64,000 bases of DNA from Virgibacillus siamensis (GCF_900162695.1 NZ_FUIH01000006.1:186001-250000), one strand, 5' to 3'. Shown: positions 15,570 to 25,083, counted from the stretch's first letter. The notes: generated by a model from the letters alone, not told the origin. Made by a program: numbers and translations.

Positions 15570-16577
15570 TTGAAAAAGAGAACTCTGATTTCATTTATTT
15601 TAGTTCTTGCTATTGGCATGATCCTAAGTGCATGCGGCGAAAGTGGCAAAGGTTCCGGTTCCTCGGGTGGTGGCGACAAAGGCGAAACTACTAATCTGAC
15701 AATGGGAACAGGAAGTGTCGGTGGAGTTTATTACCCGCTTGGCGGTGAAATGGCTAATCTTTGGAAAGACAATATTGATGTCAAAGGATTTGACGTCAGT
15801 TCCGTTGAATCTGGTGCATCTGTGGAAAACATTGCAAAAATCCAGGCTGGTAAATATCAGCTCGGGATTGCACAAAACACCACAATGGTAAATGCTGTTA
15901 ATCAGCAAGGTGAATTCGACGGGAAGGAAATCAACAAAGTTGGTGTTATTGGTTCCCTTTATCCGGAAGCACTTCAAGTTGTTACACTTGAATCTACCGG
16001 AATTGACTCCATCGAGGATTTGAAGGGCAAAAAGGTTGCTATCGGACCTCCAGGTGGCGCTACCCGTGAGGCAGCAGAACTTGTACTGAGAGCCTATGGG
16101 ATTGAAAAAGGTGACTTTACGGCATACGAGGAAGGCTTTGGCGATGCCAAAAGTAAACTGCAGAATGGTACCATTGATGCTTCATTTGCAGTTGTAGGTG
16201 TTCCATCTTCAACAACAAACGAACTTGCCAGTGCATCCGGAGAAGTTAAATTCCTTAACATTGAAGGGAAGGCATTGGACAAGATAGTGGAAAAAAGTAA
16301 GTATGAGGCATATACAGTGAAACCAGGAACGTATGACTGGCAGAAAGAGCCGGTTCAAACCATCACAGCAATGGCGTTATTGCTTGCATCCACTGATCAG
16401 GTAAGTGAAGACCTTGGTTATAAACTGACCAAAACACTATACGAGAAATCCGGCAATATGACAATCGCTCAGGCAAAGCTAATAACAAAAGATGGTGCTT
16501 TAACCGGTGTCAGCGATGATTTGCCACTGCATCCTGGTGCTGAAAAATACTTTAAAGAGATCGGTCTAATTGAGTAA
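15570..16577 (+). CDS. TAXI-family TRAP transporter solute-binding lipoprotein
   Basis: 335 residues from a TTG start with AAAGGGGGAG upstream. The lipobox is ILSAC (Cys21), then a Gly/Ser linker. TMGTGSVGGVYYPLGGEMA and IGPPGGATREAAE are hallmarks of the TAXI (TRAP-associated extracytoplasmic immunogenic) proteins that capture organic acids or amino acids for secondary, ion-driven uptake. The fused TRAP permease gene follows, separated by a strong palindrome that can limit read-through. Ligand unknown; glutamate or dicarboxylates are typical guesses. Confidence 0.88.
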   Translation: MKKRTLISFILVLAIGMILSACGESGKGSGSSGGGDKGETTNLTMGTGSVGGVYYPLGGEMANLWKDNIDVKGFDVSSVESGASVENIAKIQAGKYQLGIAQNTTMVNAVNQQGEFDGKEINKVGVIGSLYPEALQVVTLESTGIDSIEDLKGKKVAIGPPGGATREAAELVLRAYGIEKGDFTAYEEGFGDAKSKLQNGTIDASFAVVGVPSSTTNELASASGEVKFLNIEGKALDKIVEKSKYEAYTVKPGTYDWQKEPVQTITAMALLLASTDQVSEDLGYKLTKTLYEKSGNMTIAQAKLITKDGALTGVSDDLPLHPGAEKYFKEIGLIE

Positions 16578-16583
16578 ATGGGG

Positions 16584-16612
16584 GAACCGGACAACGTTGT
16601 CCGGTTCTTTCT
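16584..16612 (+). terminator. Attenuator-like terminator between TAXI protein and TRAP permease
   Basis: A 24-bp perfect palindrome (GAACCGGACAAC at 16584-16595 with its complement to 16607), followed by TTTCT. It lies seven bases after the stop and 40 before the permease start, so it probably sets the binding protein to permease ratio. Confidence 0.75.
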
Positions 16613-16649
16613 CCTCAATATCCGGGAAAGTCAGATAGGAGGGGAAAGA

Positions 16650-18599
16650 ATGACTATGCAAGATACACAACAAATTGACAAAGACGAACTAATGGCGAAG
16701 TACGACAAGGAAAGTGCTTTTCGGACAAATCTTGGACCATGGGGCTGGATAACACTGATTTTAGGTGGCGCACTGACGATTTTTCAACTTTATACAGCAC
16801 TCCGCGGTGCATATGTTTCAATGATTCAGGGAGCAATCCATCTTGGATCGGCACTATGTCTTGTTTACTTGCTTTATCCCATAAAGTCTTCCATGACAAC
16901 ACGAAGAGGGGTTCCGTGGTATGATGCAATTCTTGCAATTGCCGCGCTGCTTTCAAACTTTTACATTGTGTTTAACTATGAACGTCTGATTAACGACGCG
17001 ATTATTTTTGGCTTTACTGCATTAGATCAGATTGTAGCAACGATAGGTATCATTTTATTACTTGAAGCAACGAGGCGTGTTGTTGGATTGCCTATTGTAA
17101 TCATTGCAATTATAGCACTACTTTATGGATTATTTGGTGCATATATTCCTTTTATCGGCCATGCAGGCTATGATTGGCCGTCATTGGCAACTGAAACATT
17201 CTTCAGTTCCAGTTCTATTTTTGGTATTCCAATTCAAATTTCATCCACTTATATCTATCTTTTCCTATTCTTCGGGGTAATGTTGGTAAAAACCAATATT
17301 GGACAGTTTTTTAATGATATTGCTTTGCGTTTGACAGGGAGATATACAGGTGGTACGGCGAAGGCAGCTGTTGCCGCGAGTGGCCTGCAAGGAATGGTAA
17401 GCGGCAGTTCAGTAGCCAATACAGTGGGGTCCGGCTCGTTCACGATTCCGATGATGAAAAATGCGGGTTTTAAACCGCATTTCGCTGCAGCAACTGAGGC
17501 ATCGGCATCAACAGGTGGACAGATTATGCCGCCAATTATGGGTGCTGCTGCATTTATTATGGCGTCATACACTGGTGTCGCGTACAACGATATTATCGTA
17601 ATTGCAATTATTCCGGCGGTTCTCTATTTCTCTGGTGTGTTTATGGGAACGCACTTTGAAGCGAGGAGACTGGGTATTCTTGGTTTGGCCAAAGATCAGC
17701 TGCCGAAACTGAAAAATCTTGCCAAACGACTCGATCTTTTTGCGCCGCTCGTTTTGATTATAGGTATGCTGCTGATCGGTTTCACGCCGACATATGCGGC
17801 ATTGTATGCGATCGGTGCAGCATTTATTATAAGCTTTTTCCGGAAAGATACGAGAATGTCCTTTAAGGAAATCATTAAAATTCTGGAGGAAGGTGCCCGG
17901 ACAGCATTGCCTGTAATCGCAGCCTGTGCTACGGCAGGTATTATTGCAGGTACAGTAACGACTACAGGGCTAGGGCCAAAGATCGCAGGTGGAATCATTG
18001 ATCTGGCACAGGGACAATTTTTCCTTGTCATGTTCTTTACGATGATTGCTTGTATTATTCTTGGCATGGGGCTGCCGACAACTGCAAACTATGTTGTTAC
18101 CGCAACAATGGCAGCACCCGCATTATTGGCATTTGACGTTCCGGTAATTGCCGTTCATATGTTTGTATTCTATTTCGGAATTGTCGCGGATATCACACCG
18201 CCAGTTTGTTTAGCTGCATACGCCGGTGCAGGTATTGCGGGGGCAAATCCGATGAAAGCGGGTGTAACTGCAGTTAAACTGGCGATTGCAGCATTTATCA
18301 TCCCATATATGTTCTTGTCGCAGCCGATTCTGCTTCTGCAAGGTGATGCCAACGTGGTAAACGTTTCAATTGCCGTCGTAACTGCCATGCTTGGGATGGC
18401 AGCCATCAGCTCCAGTATGATTGGTTACTTCGTCAGCAATTTAAGCTGGATTGAACGGATCATTTTAATTGTGGGCGGGTTAATGCTCGTATACCCGCAT
18501 CTCATATTCTCATTGATTGGTTTGGCGTTGTTTGCAGTGATTACTGTCATTCAGTTCACGAAAGGAAAGCCAGACAAGTTAAAAGAGCAAACTTCCTAA
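16650..18599 (+). CDS. TRAP transporter fused permease (DctQ-DctM type)
   Basis: 649 residues from the ATG at 16650, which has AGGAGGGG five bases upstream; an in-frame ATG at 16578 has no such site and would read through the terminator. The N-terminal four-helix part corresponds to the small DctQ subunit, the rest to the large DctM permease with about 12 helices. Typical motifs: AASGLQGMVSGSSVANTVGS, EASASTGGQIMPPIMGAAAF, GMGLPTTANYVV and ITPPVCLAAYAGAGIAG. It moves the solute delivered by the TAXI protein using a sodium gradient, which suits a salt-loving host. Confidence 0.92.
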   Translation: MTMQDTQQIDKDELMAKYDKESAFRTNLGPWGWITLILGGALTIFQLYTALRGAYVSMIQGAIHLGSALCLVYLLYPIKSSMTTRRGVPWYDAILAIAALLSNFYIVFNYERLINDAIIFGFTALDQIVATIGIILLLEATRRVVGLPIVIIAIIALLYGLFGAYIPFIGHAGYDWPSLATETFFSSSSIFGIPIQISSTYIYLFLFFGVMLVKTNIGQFFNDIALRLTGRYTGGTAKAAVAASGLQGMVSGSSVANTVGSGSFTIPMMKNAGFKPHFAAATEASASTGGQIMPPIMGAAAFIMASYTGVAYNDIIVIAIIPAVLYFSGVFMGTHFEARRLGILGLAKDQLPKLKNLAKRLDLFAPLVLIIGMLLIGFTPTYAALYAIGAAFIISFFRKDTRMSFKEIIKILEEGARTALPVIAACATAGIIAGTVTTTGLGPKIAGGIIDLAQGQFFLVMFFTMIACIILGMGLPTTANYVVTATMAAPALLAFDVPVIAVHMFVFYFGIVADITPPVCLAAYAGAGIAGANPMKAGVTAVKLAIAAFIIPYMFLSQPILLLQGDANVVNVSIAVVTAMLGMAAISSSMIGYFVSNLSWIERIILIVGGLMLVYPHLIFSLIGLALFAVITVIQFTKGKPDKLKEQTS

Positions 18600-18602
18600 A
18601 AA

Positions 18603-18632
18603 ATGGGCAGGCGATATATCGCCTGCCCATTA
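18603..18632. terminator. Bidirectional terminator
   Basis: ATGGGCAGGCGAT and ATCGCCTGCCCAT form a 13-bp stem between the convergent TRAP permease and trhO genes. A-rich sequence lies on the left and weakly T-rich sequence on the right. Confidence 0.75.
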
Positions 18633-18635
18633 CCT

Positions 18636-19610
18636 TTATGCTTCCTGTTTCACTTTTTCTTTTTCAATCACTTTCAATCTGCGCTGGATTTCCTCTTCGG
18701 AAAGTTCGTGTTCCTTCACATACATGTTCCGCGGACTGATCCTGCACTCATGAGAGCAGCCCCGCAAGTATTTATGCTCATTTTCCTCGGAGCAGATCAT
18801 TTGTCTGTTGCATTCAGGGTTTGCGCAGTTGACGTAACGTTCGCACGGTTGTCCGTCAAAGTAATCTTCACCGACGATAACGTGTTCTTTTTTGTTGATT
18901 GGTACGGATATCCGCTCGTCAAACACATAGCATTGTCCATCCCATAGCTCGCCTTGCACTTCCGGGTCTTTACCATATGTGACGATTCCGCCATGCAATT
19001 GACCGACATCTTCAAAGCCTTCTTTAAGCAGCCATCCGGAAAATTTTTCACAGCGGATTCCGCCGGTACAATACGTTAGAATGCGTTTGCCTTCAACAAG
19101 GTCCTTGTTTTTCTCCACCCATTCAGGCAGATCCCGGAATGCCTCAATATCCGGACGAATCGCACCGCGAAAATGCCCAAGATCATATTCGTAATCGTTG
19201 CGTGCATCAAGGACGACAGTATTTTCATCCTGCATTGCCTCAAAGAATTCCTTTGGTTCATAATACTGCCCTGTCGTTTGATTTGGATTGATATCATTTT
19301 CCAGACGAAGGGAAACTAATTCATTACGTGGTCGCACGTGCATTTTTTTAAATGCATGACCATCATGTGGATCAATCTTAAACACCATGTCCGCAAAACG
19401 CGGATCATTGTGCATGCTTTCCATATATTTATTGGTCTGTTCTACTGTACCGGAAACAGTGCCATTGATTCCTTCATGTGCTACAAGAATTCGTCCCTTC
19501 AGTTCAAGATCATTGCAGAATTGCAGATGCTCACTGGCATATTCAGCCGGATCTTCGATAAAGGCATACTTGTAGTACAGTAAAACCTGATATTCATTGT
19601 TGTGTGTCAT
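18636..19610 (-). CDS. trhO: tRNA uridine(34) hydroxylase TrhO (rhodanese domain)
   Basis: 324 residues from the ATG at 19610, preceded by CAGGTGG; an upstream ATG at 19628 has no clear site. TrhO makes 5-hydroxyuridine at the tRNA wobble position, using molecular oxygen. An N-terminal ferredoxin-like region (LLYYKYAFIEDPAEYA, HEGINGTVSG) is followed by a rhodanese domain with active loop TYCTGGIRCEK. The C-terminal Cys cluster (CANPECNRQMICSEE, RGCSHECR) is typical of the Bacillus proteins (YbfQ type). Single-gene unit. Confidence 0.9.
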   Translation of the reverse strand: MTHNNEYQVLLYYKYAFIEDPAEYASEHLQFCNDLELKGRILVAHEGINGTVSGTVEQTNKYMESMHNDPRFADMVFKIDPHDGHAFKKMHVRPRNELVSLRLENDINPNQTTGQYYEPKEFFEAMQDENTVVLDARNDYEYDLGHFRGAIRPDIEAFRDLPEWVEKNKDLVEGKRILTYCTGGIRCEKFSGWLLKEGFEDVGQLHGGIVTYGKDPEVQGELWDGQCYVFDERISVPINKKEHVIVGEDYFDGQPCERYVNCANPECNRQMICSEENEHKYLRGCSHECRISPRNMYVKEHELSEEEIQRRLKVIEKEKVKQEA

Positions 19611-19772
19611 TTTGTTACCACCTGTCATTCATATTTGCAAGATATCAATGTATGGCAGTCGATATTTATTTACAATCTTGCAAGAAAATATTTTATCATG
19701 TTTTGCGTGTTTTAGCCAATTGTAATTCATTATAGTTAATTTGACCCAACTTTGAATTTTTTATAAAATCTG

Positions 19773-19801
19773 TTGACTTTTCAGTTTTCGCATCGTAAAA
19801 T
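19773..19801 (+). promoter_or_regulatory. Promoter of the S-box sulfur operon
   Basis: TTGACT (19773-19778), a 17-base spacer and TAAAAT (19796-19801), ending about 27 bases before the riboswitch. Confidence 0.7.
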
Positions 19802-19827
19802 GTTTGGCAACAAGTTAATCACAATTT

Positions 19828-19980
19828 ATCTTATCCAGAGAGGTGGAGGGATGGGCCCATCGAAACCTCGGCAACAGGCTGTGCAGTACTGTGCCAAATC
19901 CTACAAGCGAAATGCTTGAAAGATAAGAAGAATGAAGTTTTTAATTCTATCTCTTCTTAATCTTGAAGGGATTTTTTTAT
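19828..19980 (+). promoter_or_regulatory. SAM-I (S-box) riboswitch with terminator
   Basis: P1 is formed by CTTATC (19830-19835) and GATAAG (19922-19927). The conserved core AGAGAGGTGGAGGGA, GGCCCATCGAAACC and CGGCAAC is intact. The expression platform pairs AAATCC...CAAG with CTTGAAGGGATTT and ends in TTTTTTT. High S-adenosylmethionine should stop transcription of the downstream sulfate-reduction genes. Confidence 0.95.
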
Positions 19981-20134
19981 TTTCCAACCCTTAAACTGGA
20001 TTGACAATGTGTGACAGCTTGAAACAGGGAAATTGTCATGCAAGAAAGGCGCCATTTATTGTATAAAGACGATTTATAAGTCATGATGATTCCGTTTCTC
20101 TGTAGGAAATTCTACAAATACAGGGGTGGTTTTC

Positions 20135-20308
20135 GTGAATGAAGAAAGGGAAGTTGAGTCAATCATTCAACAAATTACCGAGACGTTAAAGAAGTTACGG
20201 TATGGTTCAATTGTAATTACTGTACATGATGGAGAAGTTACACAAATAGACACAACAGAGAAGCAACGTTTTTCATTAACAGGAAAGCACCGCAAACAAA
20301 AAAGATAA
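20135..20308 (+). CDS. YezD-like small protein (DUF2292)
   Basis: 57 residues from the GTG at 20135, with AGGGGTGG upstream; a GTG at 20126 lies inside that site. The sequence LRYGSIVITVHDGEVTQID followed by TTEKQRF matches the small YezD/DUF2292 family, often found beside sulfur-assimilation genes. Function unknown. First gene behind the SAM riboswitch, with 112 bases to cysH. Confidence 0.82.
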   Translation: MNEEREVESIIQQITETLKKLRYGSIVITVHDGEVTQIDTTEKQRFSLTGKHRKQKR

Positions 20309-20420
20309 TATATTGCCCATTAGACAACTAAAGGCATCCTTTTATTCGGTTTAAAAACTGTTTAATTGTGGTGTTTTTTTAGTAGGTAATGAAAAATCAC
20401 TGTCTGTCAGGAGGGAGAAG

Positions 20421-21155
20421 ATGACAACGCAAACGGTCACATACCGCGATTTTACTGGTGACCCATTTAAAGACTTAAGCCCTTCAGATGATACAAAAGG
20501 TGCCTCAAGGATTTTACAGTGGGCTTATGATTCATATGGGGATTCTATAGTTTATGCATGTAGTTTTGGTGCGGAGGGAGTTGTTTTAATTGATTTAATT
20601 TCCAAGGTGAAACCAGAAGCGGAGATAATTTTTCTGGATACGGAGATTCACTTTCAAGAAACTTATGATCTTATTGACAAAATAAGAAATAAATATCCGG
20701 AGCTTCATATCCGAATGAAAAAGCCTGAATTAACGTTGGATAAGCAAGCTGAAAAATATGGTTCTGCCCTTTGGGAGCGTGATCCTAATCAATGTTGTTT
20801 CATCCGAAAAATTAAACCACTTGAAGAAGCATTAACAGGGAAACCAGCATGGATTTCAGGCCTTCGAAGGGAGCAATCTCTTTTTCGCAGTAAAACAGAT
20901 TTTGTTAATAAGGACGACCGATTTAAGTCAATTAAAGTTTGTCCGTTAATTCACTGGACATGGGAAGATGTCTGGGCGTATATACAGGAAAATGAAATAC
21001 CGTACAATGAGTTGCACAATCAGGGGTATCCGAGTATTGGCTGTATCCCATGTACACATTCAGTCACAGATTCCGAGGATCCTCGTGCAGGCAGATGGAC
21101 TGGTTTTAATAAAACAGAGTGTGGAATGCATACTGCAGGATCGAATTCAAATTAA
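20421..21155 (+). CDS. cysH: Adenylyl-sulfate/phosphoadenylyl-sulfate reductase CysH, iron-sulfur type
   Basis: 244 residues; reduces activated sulfate (APS or PAPS) to sulfite with thioredoxin. The PP-loop-type nucleotide site includes YACSFGAEGVVLIDL and FLDTEIHF. Cys125-Cys126 and Cys208/Cys211 (GCIPC) form the [4Fe-4S] site of the APS-reductase group, and Cys234 in KTECGMH is the catalytic Cys. With this cluster the enzyme can use APS directly, so APS kinase may be dispensable; no cysC is present here. The ribosome site is AGGAGGG. Confidence 0.92.
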   Translation: MTTQTVTYRDFTGDPFKDLSPSDDTKGASRILQWAYDSYGDSIVYACSFGAEGVVLIDLISKVKPEAEIIFLDTEIHFQETYDLIDKIRNKYPELHIRMKKPELTLDKQAEKYGSALWERDPNQCCFIRKIKPLEEALTGKPAWISGLRREQSLFRSKTDFVNKDDRFKSIKVCPLIHWTWEDVWAYIQENEIPYNELHNQGYPSIGCIPCTHSVTDSEDPRAGRWTGFNKTECGMHTAGSNSN

Positions 21156-21448
21156 ATATGAGCAGTCAACTAATAATTTTTTTAAGCGTATGCCTTTTGA
21201 CTTGCTTCTGAATTCCCTCCAGTCAGCATTGGGGGTATAAAAAATACCATTAACCCAAGTAATTTTATCAATTTAGGGTTAATTAATCCACTTTGCGTTT
21301 CCGGATCAACAGTGATATCGGGGAACTAAAAATGGCAAGAGGAGGTTATTGTATGTCAGGAAAGGTTTGATGAATCATATAAGTTTTCAAAACAACAGTT
21401 CATAGAGCTTGTACTATAAAAAAATTTTCCAATGTGAGGTGGATATCT
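21156..21448 (+). other. Gap between cysH and cysJ with a possible 12-codon leader peptide
   Basis: 293 bases without a recognised gene. An ATG at 21332 opens a 12-codon frame reading MARGGYCMSGKV that stops at 21370; a good ribosome site (AGAGGAGG) precedes its internal ATG at 21353. It may be a leader peptide or the remnant of a deleted gene. In B. subtilis this position holds the sulfate permease, ATP sulfurylase and APS kinase genes. Confidence 0.4.
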
Positions 21449-23296
21449 TTGGAGTTATTAGTAACAAATAGTCCTTTTAATCAGGAACAGGCAGATAGTC
21501 TTAACATTCTGCTGCCGACATTGACGGAGGCACAAAGAACTTGGTTGAGCGGATACTTAGCTGTACCACAACCTGCAGGCCCGACAATAGCAGTTGATCC
21601 TGCTGTACAGAATGCCTCCGGTAGCTCTCCCCAAAATGTTGTTAAGGCTGTTTCAAGGGATGTAACAATACTATTTGGATCAGAGACTGGAAATGGGCAA
21701 ACATTGGCAGAGGAATTCGTGCAGAAATTGGAAAAACTGGATTTAAACGTAACAATTGCTGCGATGGATGATTTTAAACCGAAAGAGTTAAAGAAAGTTC
21801 AGGATTTATTCATTGTGTCAGCGACCCACGGGGAAGGGGATCCGCCTGATAATGCTCTCTCATTCTATGAATTCCTGCACAGTAGAAAAGCCCCCAAACT
21901 GAAAGGTGTAAGGTTTTCAGTACTTTCACTGGGTGATGAGTCCTATGAGTTTTTCTGTCAAGCTGGTAAAGATTTTGACAACCGTTTGGAGGAATTGGGT
22001 GGAGAAAGAATCCACCCACGGGTTGATTGCGATTTAGATTACGATGAAAATGCAGCAAAATGGTTTGAAGGTGTGTTAGGAGTATTGCGTGAAACTCAGG
22101 GAGTTAATACCGTCAATGCTTCTGCCCGGATGGGTCAGACAACAGCTGAAACACTGACAGCGGAACAACCTAATTATTCAAGAACAAATCCATATCATGC
22201 CGAAGTCCTGGAAAATTTAAACTTGAATGGTTGTGGTTCGAATAAAGAAACGCGCCACATTGAACTTTCACTCGAAGGATCGAATTTAAGCTTTGAACCC
22301 GGTGATAGTTTAGGAATCGCACCTAAAAATGATCCGAATCTTGTTGAAGAATTGATTGGTGAGTTGAATTGGGACCCGGAAGAAAGTGTTCCGATTAATA
22401 AACAGGGTGAAGTTCTTGCATTGCGTGAGGCTCTGCTATCCAATTTTGAAATAACGGTATTAACGAAGCCATTATTGGAAAAGGCAGCAAAACTTTTTCA
22501 AAATGATGAATTGAAAAAGCTTGTTGAGGCGGGAAAAGATGAAATAAATGCATATCTTGAAGGCAGGGATTTGCTTGATTTAGTGAAGGAGTTTCCACCT
22601 GAAAATGTGGGTCCTGAAGAATTTATACAGCTTCTAAGAAAGATTCCGGCTCGCTTATACTCAATTGCGAGCAGTTATCAAGCGAATCCGGATGAGGTAC
22701 ACCTAACAATTGGGACGGTTGCTTATCAAGCTCATGGCAGGGATCGGACTGGCGTTTGTTCCGGACAATGTTCGCAACGAATACAACCTGGCGATACATT
22801 GCCAATTTATATTCAACGCAACCGAAATTTTAATTTTCCTCCTGATGCTGAAACACCAGTTATCATGGTAGGTCCTGGTACAGGTGTAGCGCCATTCCGA
22901 TCGTTCCTTGAAGAACGGGAGGAGACAGAAGTAACAGGGAAAACCTGGTTATTTTATGGTGACCAACACTTTGCAACAGACTTTCTCTATCAGCTTGAAT
23001 GGCAGAATTGGCTGAAAGATGGGGTGTTAACTAAATTTGATGTTGCGTTTTCTCGTGATACTCCTGAAAAAGTATATGTACAGCATCGAATGCTGGAACA
23101 TAGCAAGGAGCTTTACCAATGGATTACAGAAGGCGCCCATGTGTATGTGTGCGGCGATGAGAAACATATGGCAGCAGATGTTCACAATGCTTTAATAACA
23201 ATCATAGAGCAAGAGGGCAATATAAGTCGTGAAGAAGCGGAGAGTTATTTGAAAGAGATTCGGAAACAGAAACGTTATCAGCGTGATGTGTATTAA
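21449..23296 (+). CDS. cysJ: Sulfite reductase [NADPH] flavoprotein alpha subunit CysJ
   Basis: 615 residues from the TTG at 21449, preceded by GAGGTGG at normal spacing. Delivers electrons from NADPH through FAD and FMN to the CysI hemoprotein. Domains in order: an N-terminal extension, FMN-binding flavodoxin (LFGSETGNGQTLAEE), FAD-binding region (PARLYSIASS), and the NADPH domain (MVGPGTGVAPFRSF), ending in the typical RDVY. Length fits CysJ. It forms a pair with cysI, 39 bases downstream. Confidence 0.93.
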   Translation: MELLVTNSPFNQEQADSLNILLPTLTEAQRTWLSGYLAVPQPAGPTIAVDPAVQNASGSSPQNVVKAVSRDVTILFGSETGNGQTLAEEFVQKLEKLDLNVTIAAMDDFKPKELKKVQDLFIVSATHGEGDPPDNALSFYEFLHSRKAPKLKGVRFSVLSLGDESYEFFCQAGKDFDNRLEELGGERIHPRVDCDLDYDENAAKWFEGVLGVLRETQGVNTVNASARMGQTTAETLTAEQPNYSRTNPYHAEVLENLNLNGCGSNKETRHIELSLEGSNLSFEPGDSLGIAPKNDPNLVEELIGELNWDPEESVPINKQGEVLALREALLSNFEITVLTKPLLEKAAKLFQNDELKKLVEAGKDEINAYLEGRDLLDLVKEFPPENVGPEEFIQLLRKIPARLYSIASSYQANPDEVHLTIGTVAYQAHGRDRTGVCSGQCSQRIQPGDTLPIYIQRNRNFNFPPDAETPVIMVGPGTGVAPFRSFLEEREETEVTGKTWLFYGDQHFATDFLYQLEWQNWLKDGVLTKFDVAFSRDTPEKVYVQHRMLEHSKELYQWITEGAHVYVCGDEKHMAADVHNALITIIEQEGNISREEAESYLKEIRKQKRYQRDVY

Positions 23297-23335
23297 ATCA
23301 ATGTAACTTTTTTAAAAAAAGAAAGGGGCTTAAAC

Positions 23336-25069
23336 ATGACAGACAGTAAGTTTTACGAGCAAGAAGGACCGCCAAGTGATCTTGAACATATAAAAAAAGA
23401 TAGTAATTACTTAAGAGGAACAATTGCCGAAGGGCTGAATGACCAGATTACCGGGGCAATTTCTGATGACGATACGAAGTTGCTGAAGTTCCATGGAAGC
23501 TACCAACAAGATGACCGGGATGTACGTAATGAACGAAGGCGTAAAAAGCTGGAACCGGCATATCAATTCATGGTTCGTGTGCGTGCTCCTGGTGGTGTAA
23601 CGACACCGGAACAATGGCTTGTTATTGATGATATATCCCAAAAATATGGCAATCAAACACTGAAGTTGACGACCCGGCAGTCATTTCAATTGCACGGTAT
23701 TCTGAAGTGGAACCTGAAGAACACATTTCAGGAAGTGAATGAAGTATTAATGAGTACTCTTGCAGCCTGTGGTGATGTAAACCGGAATGTAATGTGCAAT
23801 CCAAATCCTTATCAATCGGAAGTCCACAGGGAGGTTTATGAATGGGCTGAAAAATTGAGTGAGCACTTTTCACCACAGACAAATGCATACCATGAGATTT
23901 GGCTGGATGGTGATAAAGTAGTGGATAGTCGGGATAAAGGCGAGGTTGAACCCATATATGGGTCATATTATTTACCAAGAAAATTCAAAATCGGTATAGC
24001 TGTACCGCCTTCCAACGATATTGATGTCTTTTCCCATGATTTAGGATTGATTGCGATATTGGAAGAAGGACAACTGAAGGGTTTCAACATTGCCGTCGGA
24101 GGAGGGATGGGAATGACCCACGGGGATACGAAAACCTATCCACAGTTAGCCCGGGTCATTGGATTCTGCCCAACGGATAAGATTTTGGACGCAGCAGCAA
24201 AAGTAGTATCAATTCAGCGGGATTATGGTAACCGTTCAGATCGAATGAATGCACGATTCAAGTACACGATTGATGCCAGAGGGCTTGAGTGGGTTAAAAA
24301 AGAACTGAACGAACGATTAGGATGGAGACTGGAAGAAGCTCGTCCATATCAGTTTGACCATAATGGTGACCGCCTTGGTTGGGTGAAGGGTGATGGTAAA
24401 TGGCATCTTACGCTTTTCATTCAAAATGGCCGGGTCAAGGATTTTGAAGATTACAAGCTCCAGACAGGACTAAGGGAAATTGCCAAAATTCACACTGGAG
24501 ATTTTCGACTTACCCCAAATCAAAACGTGATTATCGCAAATGTAACGGATCAAAACAAGCAAAAAATTGTTGAATTGGCAGAAGAATACGGACTTACTGA
24601 AGGAAAACACCATTCGGCATTAAAGAGAAATTCCATGGCTTGTGTAGCCTTCCCGACATGCGGGCTGGCGATGGCTGAATCAGAACGCTATCTTCCTTTA
24701 TTGGTGAACAAGATTGAAGACATACTGGATGAAGCAGGGTTACGTGATGAGGAGATTGTGATTCGCATGTCAGGATGCCCTAATGGATGTTCACGTCCCG
24801 GATTGGCTGAAATCGCCTTTATAGGTAAGGCGCCTGGGAAATATAATATGTATCTTGGCGGGAGCTTCACTGGTGAACGTTTGAACAAGCTTTATCGAGA
24901 GAATATTGGAGAAGAAGAAATATTGGAAACCCTTCGTTCAATGCTGATTCAGTATGCTAAGGAGCGGCGGGATGGTGAACACTTCGGTGACTATGTCATA
25001 CGTGCCGGTTTTGTGGAAGAGGTACATTCCGGACTTGATTTTCACACGACAAACGCTGTCAAAAATTAA
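23336..25069 (+). CDS. cysI: Sulfite reductase [NADPH] hemoprotein beta subunit CysI
   Basis: 577 residues; carries siroheme and a [4Fe-4S] cluster and reduces sulfite to sulfide in a six-electron step. The cluster ligands are Cys436, Cys442 (CVAFPTCGLAMAESER), Cys481 and Cys485 (SGCPNGCSRPGLAE). Siroheme-binding Arg/Lys-rich parts (FMVRVRAPGG, TTRQSFQLHG) are present. Its cofactor is made by the next three genes. The stop codon lies in the middle of a 28-bp perfect palindrome. Confidence 0.95.
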   Translation: MTDSKFYEQEGPPSDLEHIKKDSNYLRGTIAEGLNDQITGAISDDDTKLLKFHGSYQQDDRDVRNERRRKKLEPAYQFMVRVRAPGGVTTPEQWLVIDDISQKYGNQTLKLTTRQSFQLHGILKWNLKNTFQEVNEVLMSTLAACGDVNRNVMCNPNPYQSEVHREVYEWAEKLSEHFSPQTNAYHEIWLDGDKVVDSRDKGEVEPIYGSYYLPRKFKIGIAVPPSNDIDVFSHDLGLIAILEEGQLKGFNIAVGGGMGMTHGDTKTYPQLARVIGFCPTDKILDAAAKVVSIQRDYGNRSDRMNARFKYTIDARGLEWVKKELNERLGWRLEEARPYQFDHNGDRLGWVKGDGKWHLTLFIQNGRVKDFEDYKLQTGLREIAKIHTGDFRLTPNQNVIIANVTDQNKQKIVELAEEYGLTEGKHHSALKRNSMACVAFPTCGLAMAESERYLPLLVNKIEDILDEAGLRDEEIVIRMSGCPNGCSRPGLAEIAFIGKAPGKYNMYLGGSFTGERLNKLYRENIGEEEILETLRSMLIQYAKERRDGEHFGDYVIRAGFVEEVHSGLDFHTTNAVKN

Positions 25070-25083
25070 TTAATTTTTGACAG
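25056..25083 (+). other. 28-bp perfect palindrome over the cysI stop codon
   Basis: CTGTCAAAAATTAA (25056-25069) is followed at once by its exact reverse complement (25070-25083). In RNA it forms a long AT-rich hairpin. No U-run follows, so it may slow ribosomes or protect the cysJI message end rather than terminate. Confidence 0.7.

Noticed and set aside
17255..18067. Long open frames on the minus strand inside the TRAP permease gene
   Set aside because: Antisense shadows of a hydrophobic protein; no start signals and no family resemblance.
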